Shown: positions 11,476-24,688, counted from the stretch's first letter. The stretch is DNA of 64,000 nt from Prinsepia uniflora (GCA_032719365.1 CM064875.1:31518693-31582692), one strand, 5' to 3'. The notes: generated by a model from the letters alone, not told the origin. Numbers and translations: made by a program.

Positions 11476-14135
11476 CACGACCGTTGGAAATAGGAACGCG
11501 TAATTCTATTTGGCATGTGTTGCCATGTTTCGATGTGTCGAATCCCGGTGGGATATCGCCTAGCAGGAGATGTCCGGAGTAGTTGTGGTGTGACGCGCTA
11601 GGATGCCATTACGCACCTAGCGTGTGTTCAATATTGGACCCGGAGTACGGCCATTTCTTATAAAGGCCAACGGCTGAGAGCCGTAGAGTTACGAGAGGTC
11701 GACATCCTCATAGTGTAGTTATTGGCTGGTTTGGTACCAGCATCAGAGTACGACAACTCTTCGAAGTCGAGAGCGATGGATCACTCGAGATGGTTGGGCT
11801 GCAATGGGCAGCCGGGTTTGTGATAACCCTAGTAGGTGATCGATTGAACAAGTTACCATGAGTGTGATACTTATGATCGGATCCTGAGGTGGACTGATCG
11901 GTGGATGTTGGGGGTTGAGCAGTTGGTACCGGCGGTGAGACTACCGTATGGATTAGGAGTTTTGATAGCAGAGTGTTTATGAGTTGGTCTGCACGAGGTT
12001 GTGGCAGACACTGCTATCGATGGATGTGATCGAGTCTTATCGAGTTGGATAGACTTAGGTTGCCGTGATGATTGTGACAATAGGATTCATCAGTCGTGAC
12101 GATGATGCGAGGTGCGTGAGTGACGCACAGTACAAGCAGTGATTTTGGATTCGACTCGGTGAAGGCTGAGTCCGATCGCATAATGAGATGTTGATGTTGG
12201 GTGCTGGCATACTTGCTACGCTAACCTTTTTGAAGGTGGCTATTAAGAGCGGGACAGAGAGGATCCCGAGTGGCTCAGTGCGAAGTACGGGAGTACTTGG
12301 TGTTGAGACCAGTTTCCCCAGTGATGGAGATCAGTTTCCTCAGTGATGGAGACCAGTTTTCTCAGTGATGGAGACCAATTTCCCCAATGATGGAGATCAG
12401 TTTCCCTAGTAATGGAGACTAGTTCCCCTAGTACTGCGAGATTGAGTCGCAAGGGTGTGCTCAGAAGTTGTAACGTTTGAGGTGAAACGTGAGATCTAGG
12501 TACGAATGGATGACGTAAGCGACGTCTTATGACGAAAAGGTTGATTGGTCAGATATGGTGGTATGCAGAGTTTTGGCTGCAGATCACAGCAGGAGTCTGT
12601 TGTGACTCTTCAGCTGAGCGGTACATCCGATTTGGATGACTGGACATTCTTATTAGATGTGCATATATGGTAGTAAACGGATAGGCGAGTTGGAGGCCAC
12701 GGACGCATGGATGGTGTCCGGTTGAGCTGTGGACTTAAGAGTCCATTGAAGATGGTTTTGGTTGACTATGGTTGACCATACCTCCTGAGTTAGGGATTTG
12801 GAAATCGATAGTCTATAGGACGCAAAAATACTCGTGTGATGAGTGAGTTAAGTAATTGGAAAAGAAATATGTTTCCTATGTGATTGGAACTTTGGAATCA
12901 AGAGAAGTTGTGGTTGAGACGATGAAAAGTGTGCTTGATTCCGTATTGGTGATGAGTATTTCGAGGTCACTGGGTGTGACGTTGTAGCAGATAGTGTTGG
13001 GTGCCGGAGGATGACATAGGATCGAGGTCACGGGATGTGACGAGTGAGTGTCTTAGAGGATGGATTGATGTTCGCTTGGTGACGGACGATTGGGGTCCTG
13101 ACCATGGTTGGAGTGCGGACAGTAGTGTGTGGGTGGACGTGGCCAGAGTGTTATCCTTGAGTAGGTCGAGTGACACCCCGATGTTGAGGTGATGTGGGTG
13201 CACCGGTGTGTTGTGCACATTGGACAATGGGATTGACTACGGTCAATCGGTATGTCAGGTTGAGATTACCCGAGAGTACGAGTACGTTGTAGTTTGGATA
13301 GAGTCCTAGATGGAAATGAGTTGCGATCGGATTGGGTACGATAGTGATAGTTTGGAGACTCACCTCAGTCTAGTTGACAAGTGGTATCACTGAGTGATGC
13401 AAGATAAGATGCAAGGACTCGAGAACGAGTCGAGATCAGAGTAGAGCATTGAAGCGCAGTGGAGCCGGGAGTAGTCGGTTGGTCACGACGGATGTGACCT
13501 GTGAGGTTAATGGATGGATAGTTATCTGATGCGTTCGGATCGATGTGGTTGATGAGACTCTCAGAAGAGTCAGTTGGGGTATAAGAAATTGAGAGAGTTG
13601 ACTCGTACGAGTAGTTAGAGTCAGTTTGGGCATAGCTTTGAGGATGAACTGTAAGATGGGATTCGTGCCATTGTGATGGCAGAATTTGTAGGGTGTTGGC
13701 AGATCGGATGTTGAACAGGATGTCAGCTTGGCAGTGATAGTCCTTAGTGGGGATGCGTTCTCACCCTGATGACTGTAGGGTGGACAATGTCAGAGTGTTA
13801 GACTGAAAAGTCGTTTTAATGTCAGTTTGGTATTGCTGACCTGTTAACGTGAATGACAGGCGTGATCGACGAGTGTCGACATGTTGTCTCGAGTGAGACA
13901 CGCGAGCAGACGTGTAGTTGTCAAAAATGAATTGGAGCTTTGGAGGCTCCGATGACAGTATGTACAAAGGACGATAACGATGAGTACGGTATGTGTGTTG
14001 GACGTGCACTGCTACACGAGTATTCTCGTGTGGGTACAACGATCCGAATCGAGGAACATGGTTGGATTCCATACTTTGGTTGTGGAATCGGGTCGATTTG
14101 AATTTCGAGGATGAAATTCCTTAAGGGGGGAAGAC
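11476..14135 (+). mobile_element. Second sense LARD internal domain (copy E)
   Basis: Non-coding internal domain that ends in AATTTCGAGGATGAAATTCC plus the purine tract AAGGGGGGAAGA before the LTR at 14136. The start lies in sequence that aligns with 18560-18720 of copy C in antisense (TGGCAT...GCCATG hairpin, then a GGATATCG/GATGTC block), about 0.7 kb inside the element. Hence the first part of the internal domain and the primer-binding site are lost. It contains a 22-bp minisatellite at 12305-12434. Confidence 0.7.
12305..12434 (+). repeat. 22-bp tandem repeat, about six units
   Basis: Unit CAGTGATGGAGATCAGTTTC plus two bases, repeated with a few substitutions that mostly swap C and T. 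I did not see this expansion in the internal domains of C, D, F or J. Confidence 0.85.
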
Positions 14136-14356
14136 TGTGATGACCCATCCCGAATTAGCGGGATTAATTAAGAGTTAATGACAGATTAGCAAGGCTAATC
14201 GGAGATTAGACGAGACATCACTCCTTTCCTCCTACGATCCTGAAAGTACTCTGATAGCCCCGACGAGGGCTAGAGATGGAATTTTCCCTGGTCTGACACT
14301 TCGTGTCAGACTGGATCAGGAGGCTCCCACGTTAATCCCGGGGGATTTGGGACCGG
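14136..14356 (+). repeat. Internally deleted LARD LTR (copy E 3' LTR)
   Basis: About 80 bp of LTR start (TGTGATGACCC, then GATTAG/CTAATC repeats) is joined to about 140 bp of LTR end. The latter includes the pre-PBS hairpin GTCTGACAC-TTC-GTGTCAGAC (14291-14311) and finishes GGTCCTG. Some 2.5 kb of ordinary LTR is missing. The next bases already belong to antisense copy C. Confidence 0.75.
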
Positions 14357-14371
14357 TCCTGATACCATCTC

Positions 14372-15532
14372 TGCGGTTCCCAAACCTATCCAAATTTTAA
14401 TAAAGGGTTACTAACAACCTCATTAACCTCTCGGTGAAGCCCCATAACTTTCCCAAATATTTAACTACTTTTAAACCCGATCCTAAACCTTCGGACCTCC
14501 CGAACTAAATCGAGACGATGTCCGATCGACTCGAAACCAGCCCCAAAATGTTCGTTACATCAAATAGATGATTTCACATGTTGGAACCATACCAAAATCC
14601 TCCCCATGCGCCTCCTGTAGGCCCTGCGCGTGGGCATCACGCCCCTGCAGTGTCATCCTTGACCTCCAGCTGACTGGACGGTTCGGACCGGACCCTGCAA
14701 TACGGTCTAGTCGAACTAGCGGAGCCAGTTCAGGCTTCTATCTCCCTCAATTTTTGTCCGTTTTCTTCCAATCCAATTCCAATCTTCCTATCTCAACCCT
14801 AGAAACCTATTTATGCAGATAGAACGAAGGAAAAACTCCTAGAACCTCCCCGTTCAAAACCTCCCTTCACCGTTCATTTTTCAAATCCTTCCCCTGGACT
14901 GCACCGCCCATCTCCGACGTAAAAAAAACCATCCCTAGACACTCCTACTAACCCCTTAAACCTTTCCCAATCAAGAAAAACTATCGAAAACGACCTCCTA
15001 ATCATCCTACCAACCCCCTAAACACAACCTAAACAATAGATAACCCCCCTAACGTCCAAAACCCAAAAATGAAATTTTGAATGAGAAAAGGGTCACGGTT
15101 TTACCTTAGCCGTGACCTCCAACCGCCGTCTTCGGTGGTCCTACTACCAGCCATCATCTCTCTCAGTCCAACACTCCCTTCAATTCCTCTCTTGGCCTCT
15201 CGCAAAATTAAAACGAAGAGGGGGAATGAATATGCATGTGTTTGTGTTAGGTGAGCAATAGATGGGTGACACTTGTCACTCATCCATTGGACTGATTCAA
15301 ATATATGGGTCCACTTGAGGACAAAAGTCCATTTTTGTCTCGTAAAACGTGCCACCATAAATAGTACTTAGGAACTTCTGTGAATCTTAACTTTTCCGTC
15401 GAATGTCTGATTTAGTCGTGCCACCTTTTTATGGACTCATATCGACTCGATCAACGTAACGGTCCTCGGCCCTCGACCATCGAACCTCCCGGATCAAAAG
15501 TCAACTTTTCACTCTCGTTTAGGGGTATAATC
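14372..15532 (-). repeat. 3' LTR of copy C, both ends missing
   Basis: Aligns with the other LTR of C (20928-21300 continued at 40058-40893), including GTTCCCAAACC, the CGCGTGGGC block and the CTATCTCCCTCAATTTT stretch at 14739. The U5 end is lost at the junction with copy E. The last ~100 bp next to the internal domain is also deleted, because the text jumps from the GTTTAGGGG block to CGAAATTCAAACTGAC. It carries the dyad GATGGGTGACA / TGTCACTCATC (15261-15284). Confidence 0.7.
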
Positions 15533-18500
15533 GAAATTCAAACTGACCTCATTTCACAACCAAACTATGGATTCCAATCGTGTCCCTCGACTCGGGTACT
15601 CTCATGTAAACGTACATTCCTGTCTTTGACGCCGTACTTGTCGGTACTCCCTGTCACCAGAGCCTCCCAAGCTCCAACTCATTCTCGAGAACTACTCGTC
15701 AACTCGTATGTCACACTCGAGACGTCGACACTCGTCAATCTCGCCTGTCACTTACTTCGACAGGTCAGTCCTACTGAGTTGTCGTCCAATCAGCTTTTCA
15801 GCCTGATGACCTTTCTCATCCGACAACTGGAGCTGATATCCTATTCAGCATCCGATCCGACAATTATCCTCATTGCTACCACTGAGCGATATCTCTTCCC
15901 TTGTCACGAAACGGTTCGCAACCGAAATCCACTGTTCAAAGGAACACCAATCCCCACTAACAGTCTCTAAGTCCACGATCACAATTGTGACTAGCGGTAA
16001 CGCTCGGCTCCACTACGCTTTTGCTGCGCTACTCTGATCTCAACTCACTCTCGAGTCCTTGTATCGTATCTCACATCACTCAGCGATCTCCACTGACATC
16101 TGAACTCACCTCGAGTCTCAACTGTCTTACTACTCATCCTGTCGATACATAATCGACGTCTCGCTCTCGAGAACCACACTAACTCATCACGAACCCCGTC
16201 GAGACACATTTGGCATCTCACCCATCCTGGGTGCATCTGGATCCTAAATGAAATACTTGTCTCAGTAGAGAAAATACTATGCACTTTAGGGTTCCCTTAG
16301 TCATCTACGACTTGAGCCCCCTCTCACATCAATCACGGAACCCTACCAATCCACTTTACTCGAGCATACAGCATTCGACATCCAATCAACATACCAATAT
16401 GTCGGAACACATCCAATCATAGTACTCGTCGGTTTGTTAATATGCTGATCACTATCGCATGTCCAATTAGGACTCTAGACACTAACCCACTTATTCTTAA
16501 CCCCGACTATGGTTCGATACTCAATCGTACATCACGAGCTAGCCTCAATCCATCACAATCTCTATCCTCAAATTCAACTCAAGGCATCGGCTATTCATCT
16601 TTTCCTGATCGATATCCAGGTATCGTCCTCCTCTCCTATTTATTCCCATATCCTATGTTTGTCTTGTCATCTCACTAACTATGCCAAGAGATTCCTCAAC
16701 TATCTCACAATATGGTTCTCCTATGCTCCTAGCTTAGCATAATCAACAAGGCAATTTACTCCAATGATGACCAGACCTCGGTCTATTCGCCTCACAGTCG
16801 TCATGATTATCTCAATCATCCTGATCTTCCTTACACTACTCAATCTGACTCACCTCTGGCACTCACTTGTCACATCTAGTGACACCAAGAATCATCTGTT
16901 CTCCAAGTCAATCAATTTTGACCCACAGCCTAGGTGTTCAGTTCTTACACCCTTTTTAAACCCTTTAGCTTTCCTAACACTCCTCGTCATCCAACCTAGG
17001 GAAGAATCAAGGAAAATCCAAGGTGATGACATCAAAATTCATCCTATGTCATCCTCCAGCACCCAGCACTATCTGCTAAAGAGCAGAAAATGAGAAGTCT
17101 CCTTCATCGACCTCGAAATCGAGAGTAGTTGCAACCATGTTGGAAACATACCTTACTTTTCCAATTACTGAGCTCTTTTCCTTACACGAGCATCATCGAA
17201 CTCAAGTCTCGCGCCACGTCGACGGCCAACCTACAGCCTTGACTAAGCTAGTGGAAAAAACGAAGTCCTCCTCCAACTAGGAGTATTCTCTGATAATTAT
17301 TGTAATGCTTAATCCCTTCCTTTCGAACTAAGCACGTCCATAGATTCTCTTCGGTTTCTTCCATCACTGTTCACGTCGGCATACAGGTTCGCACGTCCTA
17401 ACCCTTATGAGATTGAATTCCAGTATCGAACACTCGAGTCGTCTGTCCATAATGACCTAGGGCACCAATCACCAATCCAGGTATAGGCTATACCTCGCTA
17501 ACCCTAGTATACACCATACCTCTCGCTGAGCCACTCAAGATCCTCTTTGTCCCGCTCAGTGCCCACTCAACTTGCACGGCTACTACTCTAGGGCACATCT
17601 ACCAACTCAGTCACAAATTAGGCCCTCAACTCACTCGGACATCATCCACGTGTCTATAATCAATCCAACTCACCTATCCATTTACGATCATTTATGCACA
17701 TCCAAAAGGATGTCAATTCATCCTAATCGATGTACCGCTCGATCGAAGAGTCGCAACAGGCTCCTACTGTGATCTACAATCAAATCTCTACTTAATATCG
17801 GTCACTTTATGACAGTACTTGCATCGTCCTTTCTTAGCCATCTGGACAAAATTCCCAAGGATTTACACTACTCGAAGAATCCTCCTCGTCATTCAGTTGT
17901 AGAAACCAACCATGAGCACCTCACGACTGAGATACTCTACGCTGGTGGCTCGTCGTCTCTCCTCGTTAGCATCATCGTATCACTACCACACAGCGTGCAG
18001 ATCAAACCAATCGTAAGACCGTGCTCCAACTGTGCAATCGCTACTTATCTCTACTCAGGTCGGAGGGGTTCTGCCTCCCTCGTACCCCCTGACTCTGGGT
18101 AAGACCATTCTGACACTATATACGAGAAAATGAACGTTTCCCGAACATCCCCCAATTCTCAACAACCACTGCAACTAAATCCACCCTTGATGGTGGCAGC
18201 TGCCACGAGCTCGTGCAGACACAACCCACCACCGAGACTCCGAGCTTATGCTGTCACCTCATCGCCGACACCAATCACTTAACACACAACATCCGTCGAT
18301 CGGTGTACCTTGGAATCCGATCCATAAGTACCACTGTCTTGGTCACTCGTCCAATCAACCACCAACTAGGGTTATCGCGAATTCGGTTGCTCCCTACAAC
18401 ACGTCCATCTTGAGTGAGCCTTGCGCTCGACTCCGAAGAGTCGTCATACCCTAATACTGGTGCCCAAATCAACTAGTAACTACAATCTGAGGATCTCGTT

Positions 18501-19400
18501 CCCTCACACCTCTACGGTACCCAGTCGCTAGCTTCCACAATGACTTGGCCATACTCCGTGCCTAACACTGCACAACCGCTACATGTCGCAAACGTATCCC
18601 ACCATGGCACACGACAACCACTCCGGGTATCCTTTGCTAGTCGACATCCCTCTGGGATACGACACACTGAAACATGGCATCTCATGCCACATAGGGTCAA
18701 CGTTCCCATTCCAACCAGTCTCAACTAGGGTCATCGTGCGCCTGACTGCTCCTAGCAACACAATCTCCGATCCTTGCACTTTTGTCATGGATGACCCTAA
18801 CATCTGACCTCCACTGATTCCACTTTGGCACAATCCCTGTCTGTCCTGGCCACTCCGCAGTCTCGACTCTCAAATCGTCACACTGTGTCTGCTGGTCCAC
18901 TGGATCCTGTCTCCAATAACTATGCAGCTCTAAGCCGTTGGACTCACAAGCACATTGATCCCACTCGAGGTCCAACCCCTTAGAAAACGGGTCATCCTCT
19001 GCCAAACGAACCCTAAACTGTCGCACCTCGTGCTAAATATAAGGTTGATAACGGGCTGTTACCACTGTAGAGACATCACATCCTTAGCCTGCACGTACCA
19101 CAAGAACAAAACCTTCTCTGATACCATTCTATCAAGACCCAACCGTTCTCAGTCAGAACCCGACTCATCTAGCACGATATTGTCCACTTTGGACCTCCTT
19201 GCCCTTGCCCTCACGGTTTTGTTTTCGGGAGCTCACGATTCAACTTCCCAGGGGTCATTAACTTTGGAGTTCTAACCGAACCCTTTAAGGCATACCATCA
19301 TTCCCCTCCAAGACCATTCCCCCCCGTAGGAATCCACTTCCCTAGTGCCCAGCATCCTCGCTGGAACACTTCTCAGTCGAGGTCTAGCTCTGATACCACT
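15533..19400 (-). mobile_element. Internal domain of copy C, non-coding
   Basis: About 3.9 kb between the two LTRs of antisense copy C, the longest internal domain here. It closes with a good primer-binding site at 19387-19398. Small hairpins such as TGGCAT-CTC-ATGCCA (18676-18690) are visible. The longest frame, 179 codons at 15431-15970, starts in the LTR and runs across the LTR/internal boundary with no protein-like features, so I do not call it a gene. Confidence 0.75.
19387..19398 (-). other. Primer-binding site of copy C
   Basis: Complement is TGGTATCAGAGC, a perfect match to the plant initiator-Met tRNA primer site. It is separated from the LTR edge TGTCAGG (19401) by two bases. Confidence 0.88.
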
Positions 19401-21300
19401 TGTCAGGACCCATCCCAAATCCCCGAGGGATGTGCTTACTCCCGTCTGACACAAACTGTCAGACCAGGGATAATTTCGTCATTTGCCCAACTGGGACTGC
19501 CAGAGAGCGCCAGGATCCAGAAGAGGAGCGTGATGTCTCGGTCTCTACTACAGCCCGCATCCACGATCAACCTGAAGGGTATTAAAACCACGAAAAACTG
19601 CGAGCGGACAAAACAAATAATTTATAAAAACAAATTCATAAAAAGACTTTTATGCCCTTCACTAAAAATCATGCATGCATTCGAAAACCGTTTCTCGAAC
19701 ATAACACACGGGGCCTCGGCCTAAAATCCAAATAAAGTGGGAACTCGTCCCAAGTCCAACACATGTGGGTCTCAGTCCAAACCAATACACGTGGGTCTCA
19801 GCACAAAACCATCTAAGTGAAATCTCACATACAAATACATATATACATATATAACCCATCCTAGACATTCTCTGATGTCTACATAATAACCCGTCACGAT
19901 ATATCTGTCAGTGTGCACACTACAAGTGGTATCACTCCGAGTCTACCCCCAGGATCTACGACGTCTGGGAGGAATTGTCCAAAATTCGGGTTCTACGATG
20001 TCTGGAGGACGGTCTGCAGACCCAATCCGAGACTATACCATATCTCTCACTCCTGGAATGTGCTCCCTCTTAGAGTCACTCATTTTAGGCAGTGGGTCAT
20101 GACACTCCAGGATCAACAACGTCTAGAGGAGGCCAATACGCTCATAAATGAGGGTATATACATATAAGCGTGAAAACCACATATGGGACTCACGCCCGAC
20201 ATCACAAGTCAACTAGGCCTCAAGCCCGAAATTATGACTCAACTAGGCCTCTAGCCAGATTTCACAATTTAACTGGGCCTCAAGCCTGAACTTACAATCA
20301 ACTCGGCATCAAGCCCGTTACCTCTCAGTCACGATTCCGATCATAGTGATGCTTGCAACCATCAGTCCAGAACCGCTCTCAATCCTGGTACGTCACCGCG
20401 ACCATCTCTAGATCATGGTGCGCACATCACCGATCGATCTCCTATACTGTTAGCACTCCGAAGTCAAGCCTCCAATGGCTGCTTGACCACGGGACGTGCA
20501 TCATGACCTCTCCGGAAGGATCACATCCCCAGTCTGGAGGCGAGCGTCATGTCGTCCGTCGTAGAGCGCACATCACTTGTCGCGACCATGACTCAGACCC
20601 GTAGGTTAGTAATAAGGCCATATGCCCGAGTCAAAACACAAACCAAATGGGTTTCATGCCCAGTTTTACCTTTTCCAAACCATTTCATTTAAACTGATAT
20701 CACAAACGCGTATAAGCACGTATAAAACCGAAAACCTTCAAGTACATGCCAATATGTAAACACAAACAAATGCACTCTTGGCATCACAAAACATGTTCAC
20801 AAACACATATAAAACATTTATGCATGCATCGATTCATAAAAGAAAGCTCACTCACATACCGTCCGAGCTGACGCCTCGATACGCGCGATGTACGCCTTCC
20901 TCGGCCAATTATCATCTCCGGGGTTCCCAAACCTGTCAAAATTGTAATAGAGAGTTACTAACAACCTCATTAACCTCTCAGTGAAGCCCCGTAATTTTTC
21001 AAAATTTTTAACTATTTTAAACCTGATCCTAAACCTTCAGACCTCCCTAACTATATCGAGAACTATATCGAGATGATTTCCGATCGACTCGAAACTAGTC
21101 CCAAAATGTTCGTTACATCGAATAGATGATTTCACATGCTGAAACCATCCCCAAAATCCTCCCCATGCACCGCCACGCACCGTCTAAAGGCCCTGCGCGT
21201 GGGCTTCACGCGCCTGCAGGGTCATCCCTGACCTCCAGCCGACCGGTGGGTCTGGTCCCTACAATTCAGTCCAACCAAAACAACAGAGTCGGTTCAGGCT
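19401..21300 (-). repeat. 5' LTR of copy C, first part
   Basis: Starts TGTCAGGACCC beside the primer-binding site. It holds the pre-PBS hairpin (GTCTGACA/TGTCAGAC, 19444-19464), a decayed inverted pair (CTGCGAGCGGAC at 19598-19609 and GCTCACTCACAT at 20846-20857) and a run of GGCCTCAAGCC mini-hairpins at about 30-bp spacing (20184-20325). It stops at the CCTAT duplication of copy D and resumes at 40058. Confidence 0.85.
20184..20325 (-). repeat. Array of GGCCTCAAGCC mini-hairpins
   Basis: Five units of the form AACTnGGCCTCAAGCCCGAA spaced roughly 30 bp apart. The units differ mainly inside the 4-5 bp arms (GGACTC/GCCC, GGCCTC/AGCC, GGCATC/AGCC). Confidence 0.65.
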
Positions 21301-22993
21301 CCTATTGTAACGACCCATCCCGGAATTCGGGATTAGATTACTACCTAATCATGATTAGCGGGGCTAATCGGTGATTAGTTGGGCGGAATCGGACGAACGA
21401 TGCCAAATGACCGTTTTGCCCCTGGTCGTGGGGGAAAACGTTGACTTTTAAATCGGGCGGTCAAATGGACTTTGACCGATGACCGTGACGTAGTTTGGGA
21501 CGTCATGAGTTCATAGACAGGTGGCACGTTCGATTCCGACGTTCAAGATGAAAGTTATGAGGTTCGGAAGCCCGAGGGCAATTTCGTAATTTGGATGAAT
21601 AGGGGGAAAATGTTGACTTTTGACCGGAAGGTCCGATGACCGAGGACCGAGGACCGTTAGGACGGTCTCGATGCCCTGAGTCCGTAGACAGGCGGCACGC
21701 GTCGATCGGAGTTCGAATAACCAAGTTACGGGTCTAGATTGCATGAGGGCATTTTGGTAATTTTTGTTATGGGGGCAAAATGGTAATTCTGTGCGGCGGT
21801 TACTGTTCACCACCGTGAAACAGAGCCTGCACGGCCATGCCGTGGTGCTTCGTGCAATCCATTGTTTAATTGTTAGTGGCTGTATGGGGTATATTGTTTA
21901 TGAACTTTGAGGATGTTGGAGGCACGGCTGAATGGCCTGGACAGAAGCAGAGCACGGGCGAGTTTAAAATTGGTTGGGTTCTGTTTGCGGGAAGCAATTC
22001 TCAGTGAGTCTGAGAGTGTCTCCCACGGGTTGCCGTCGTCTTGATCGATTAGCTGAGTAGTGGAGAGTGTGAGGTTCATTTTCGAACCGAGAGAGAGCTG
22101 AAAGGGAGTGAATTGAGTCGGGTGGAGAAAAACCAGAGTTGGAGGGAAAATTCAAAGGTTGAATTGTGAGGAGTGTTGAGCCAAACTGAGCTTAAGGATA
22201 GCTTTCTGGGAGCTTGTTGAACTCAACCGCACAAGTACTGAGGGAAATCGATAGCGGAAAGGACAAGAACACAAGTCCCGTTTCTGGAAAAATTTCGAGC
22301 TTGAGGACGACTACCTACGGGTAAGGATTCTTGAAATTGGTTATGGTTTAATGTTCGTTTTGGTTCTATGAAGCTCCTATTTTAACTAATTTGGAAACCG
22401 AGTTGATTCGAGGAAGTTTTAAAACTGGACCCGTTTGATTGATCGTAAGAGAAATGATCGGTTTGGGGCTTTATGTAGGAAATTAGTAATGGAGAACTTA
22501 AATTAAGTTGCAATAGAAGATTTTTGATGGACAAATTGATGGAATTTAGCCGTGTTTACAGGAGATTGGGCCGGGTCGAGTCGCGGGTGGAATGGCCCGT
22601 TTACCAGTCATCCGGGTAGGAACGGCGACTGTGCACCGCACTGTAGCTGGCGCGTGGCTTTCACGCGCAGCCGCTTGCGGCGGCGCGTGAAGGCGTGTGG
22701 AACGTTTTCTCAAGGTGAGTTCAAAACGACTTTTGTTTTACACAATGTAACGAACCTTTTAGCGTTGGTTTCGAAATTTTTGGACACCGTTTCAATGTGG
22801 TTCCGAGGGTCCGAAGATTTCCGTTATGTTTGTAATTAATGATTAATTCCCGGAAAATTATGGGAAATTGGAATGTTGTTATCTATGCCCTTTGTGACAC
22901 TAAAGTATGTTTTCGGGCAGGATTTGGAATTTCTGGAAAATATCGGGAATTACGGAACCGCGTGCGGCGTAAAACCGAGCCCTATTGGACGGT

Positions 22994-24494
22994 GTGTGAG
23001 TGGACGTTGCTTTCAAAATTTAATGCATGCATAAATTATTTCTATGGTTTTATGATTATGATTCTAAGTTGAGATTGATTTTGATTTCCGTATTTATACG
23101 TATTCGATTCCCGTATTTATACGCATTTTTACTATACTTGTGAAGTTATACGTATTTCGAGGCTATGGTCACTCACGTGCTTAATGATGTTTTAATGAAA
23201 GAAGTTATATGGAATGGGTATAAAATGATTTAAGAAGGTTTTTTATGATTTGCGAGTGTGACCGACGATTTGACACGTTTTTTGAGAATGTTCCGGATTT
23301 GCACGTGTTACGAGATTTCGACTTATTGTGATTTGATCACTGTTGATGTTGAATCTGGGAATTGAAATAAGACTTGTAATTTTGAGCATTTAAAAATGGA
23401 TATTGAGTATGTTTTGATCGGACCGAAATTTTGGTGATTAGGATTGTGGTTTTGGTGTGTTGAAAATAAGGTTTGAGAAAGAAGTGATTTCTAAGAATTA
23501 AAAAGGGATTTGAAAAAGGTGATTTCGGGCTTAATGCTCGGGGCATAAAAGTAACTTTGACTTACGCGATTTCGGTTTTCGGAAATAACAAAGCGAATTC
23601 TTAGTTTGGGTTCGGGATGATGCTTCCGGATGCCGGCTTACGGAATCATTATTGCGAATTCGAATTTGGGAATGAAAAAGGATTTAATAAAGTGATTTGG
23701 TCTGATTTTGCATTCCCCGTGTTTCATGATGATTTGATTATGTTTGTAAAGTATGATTTGGGGAAAATGAATGTGGAAATTCGGACCATGGGTCCTGTTG
23801 TGAAAAATATGATTTTGGAGATGGATCCCACGTTGTCGTGATTGATAAACTGTTTTGGGGTTTAAAGACCCGCTGAGAACTGCTTTGGGTTTGAAGACCC
23901 GTTGTTGTGTTTGAAAACTGTTTTGGGTTTAAAAACCCGGTGCTATTGCTGGAGCACGTTTTGAGTTTAAAGACTCGGTTAATTGATGACGGGGGAGGGC
24001 CCTTAATGAGTTTAAAGACTCGTGAGTTTAAAGACTCGGTTACTGTGATACCCCCGAGGCCTATTGATTATGTTCTGAGTTTAAAGACTCGTTGATATCC
24101 CGGGAAGGCCTGTTTATGCGCATGGTTTTGAGTTTAAAGACTCGGGCGCACTTGAAATCCAGCAAATGATTGACTTGTGATTTATTGGTGATTTCTGATG
24201 TTTCGGTTGAGTTGGGCAGTGGCCGGTATATGGTTATTGGTTTTGGATTATGCTGTGCATTTGGTCTTGTTTCATGGTTTTGGTCTGAGGCCCGGTGTTT
24301 ATGACTGCGGGCTAAGACCCGATGGTTGAGAAAGGGAAAATGATTTTGTTTGTCATATACTGATTTCTTATGTGGAAAGTTGTAACGGATTGCAAAAATG
24401 ATCTTTTTGTATGCATGCATTCGTTTTTACGCGGAGGGTAAAAACGCTTGTTGTAACTGTTTTGCTAAACTGAATAATTTTTGTCCACTCACAC
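22994..24494 (+). repeat. Inverted-pair segment in copy D 5' LTR
   Basis: Ends GTGTGAGTGGAC and GTCCACTCACAC. The outermost base differs from the usual C...G pair but has changed on both sides, so all 12 positions still pair. Span 1501 bp. Confidence 0.6.
23857..24144 (+). repeat. Hairpin array with TTTAAAG core, D 5' LTR
   Basis: Nine units, each a 4-6 bp stem around a nearly constant core: GGGT-TTAAAG-ACCC, GGGT-TTGAAG-ACCC, GGGTTT-AA-AAACCC, and several GAGT-TTAAAG-ACTC. Both arms change together (GGGT with ACCC, GAGT with ACTC). The same array is repeated in the right LTR at about 30145-30431. In antisense it is seen in copy A at 950-1140 and 5785-6010. Confidence 0.8.
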
Positions 24495-24688
24495 CTTTTG
24501 GTTTTTATGGACCCTCCAGGTCGTGGCGCGTTGTTCGAGGCTGTACGAGGGGTGGAGGCATGAGTAAGCACTTGTGGCTATCCCTGGTCTGGCACGCACT
24601 AAGGGTAACTTGGGTTTTTCAGTCGACTTGCCAGACGGGAGCAGGACCGGGCACGGTTATCGATGCCCTTCCGTGGGCGGTCCTGTCA

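Larger units (their letters stand above)
21306..24688 (+). repeat. 5' LTR of copy D
   Basis: 3383 bp, TGTAACGACCC to GGTCCTGTCA. In order it holds GATTAG/CTAATC repeats at the tip and two U3 modules with W-box-like TTGAC (21441 and 21613). Next come a GCGCGTG/CACGCGC hairpin block (22650-22700), the GTGTGAGTGGAC arm (22994-23005), TGCATGCAT, and an array of GAGTTTAAAGACTC hairpins (23857-24144). The facing GTCCACTCACAC arm (24483-24494) and the pre-PBS hairpin GTCTGGCA/TGCCAGAC (24587-24636) complete it. Confidence 0.92.

Noticed and set aside
11733..11752. TTTGGTACCAGCATCAGAG as a primer-binding site
   Set aside because: Resembles TGGTATCAGAGC, but alignment with copy C places it well inside the internal domain, not beside an LTR end.
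15431..15970. 180-codon frame as a gag remnant
   Set aside because: It crosses from LTR into internal domain in the antisense of the element, with no zinc knuckle or gag-like composition.
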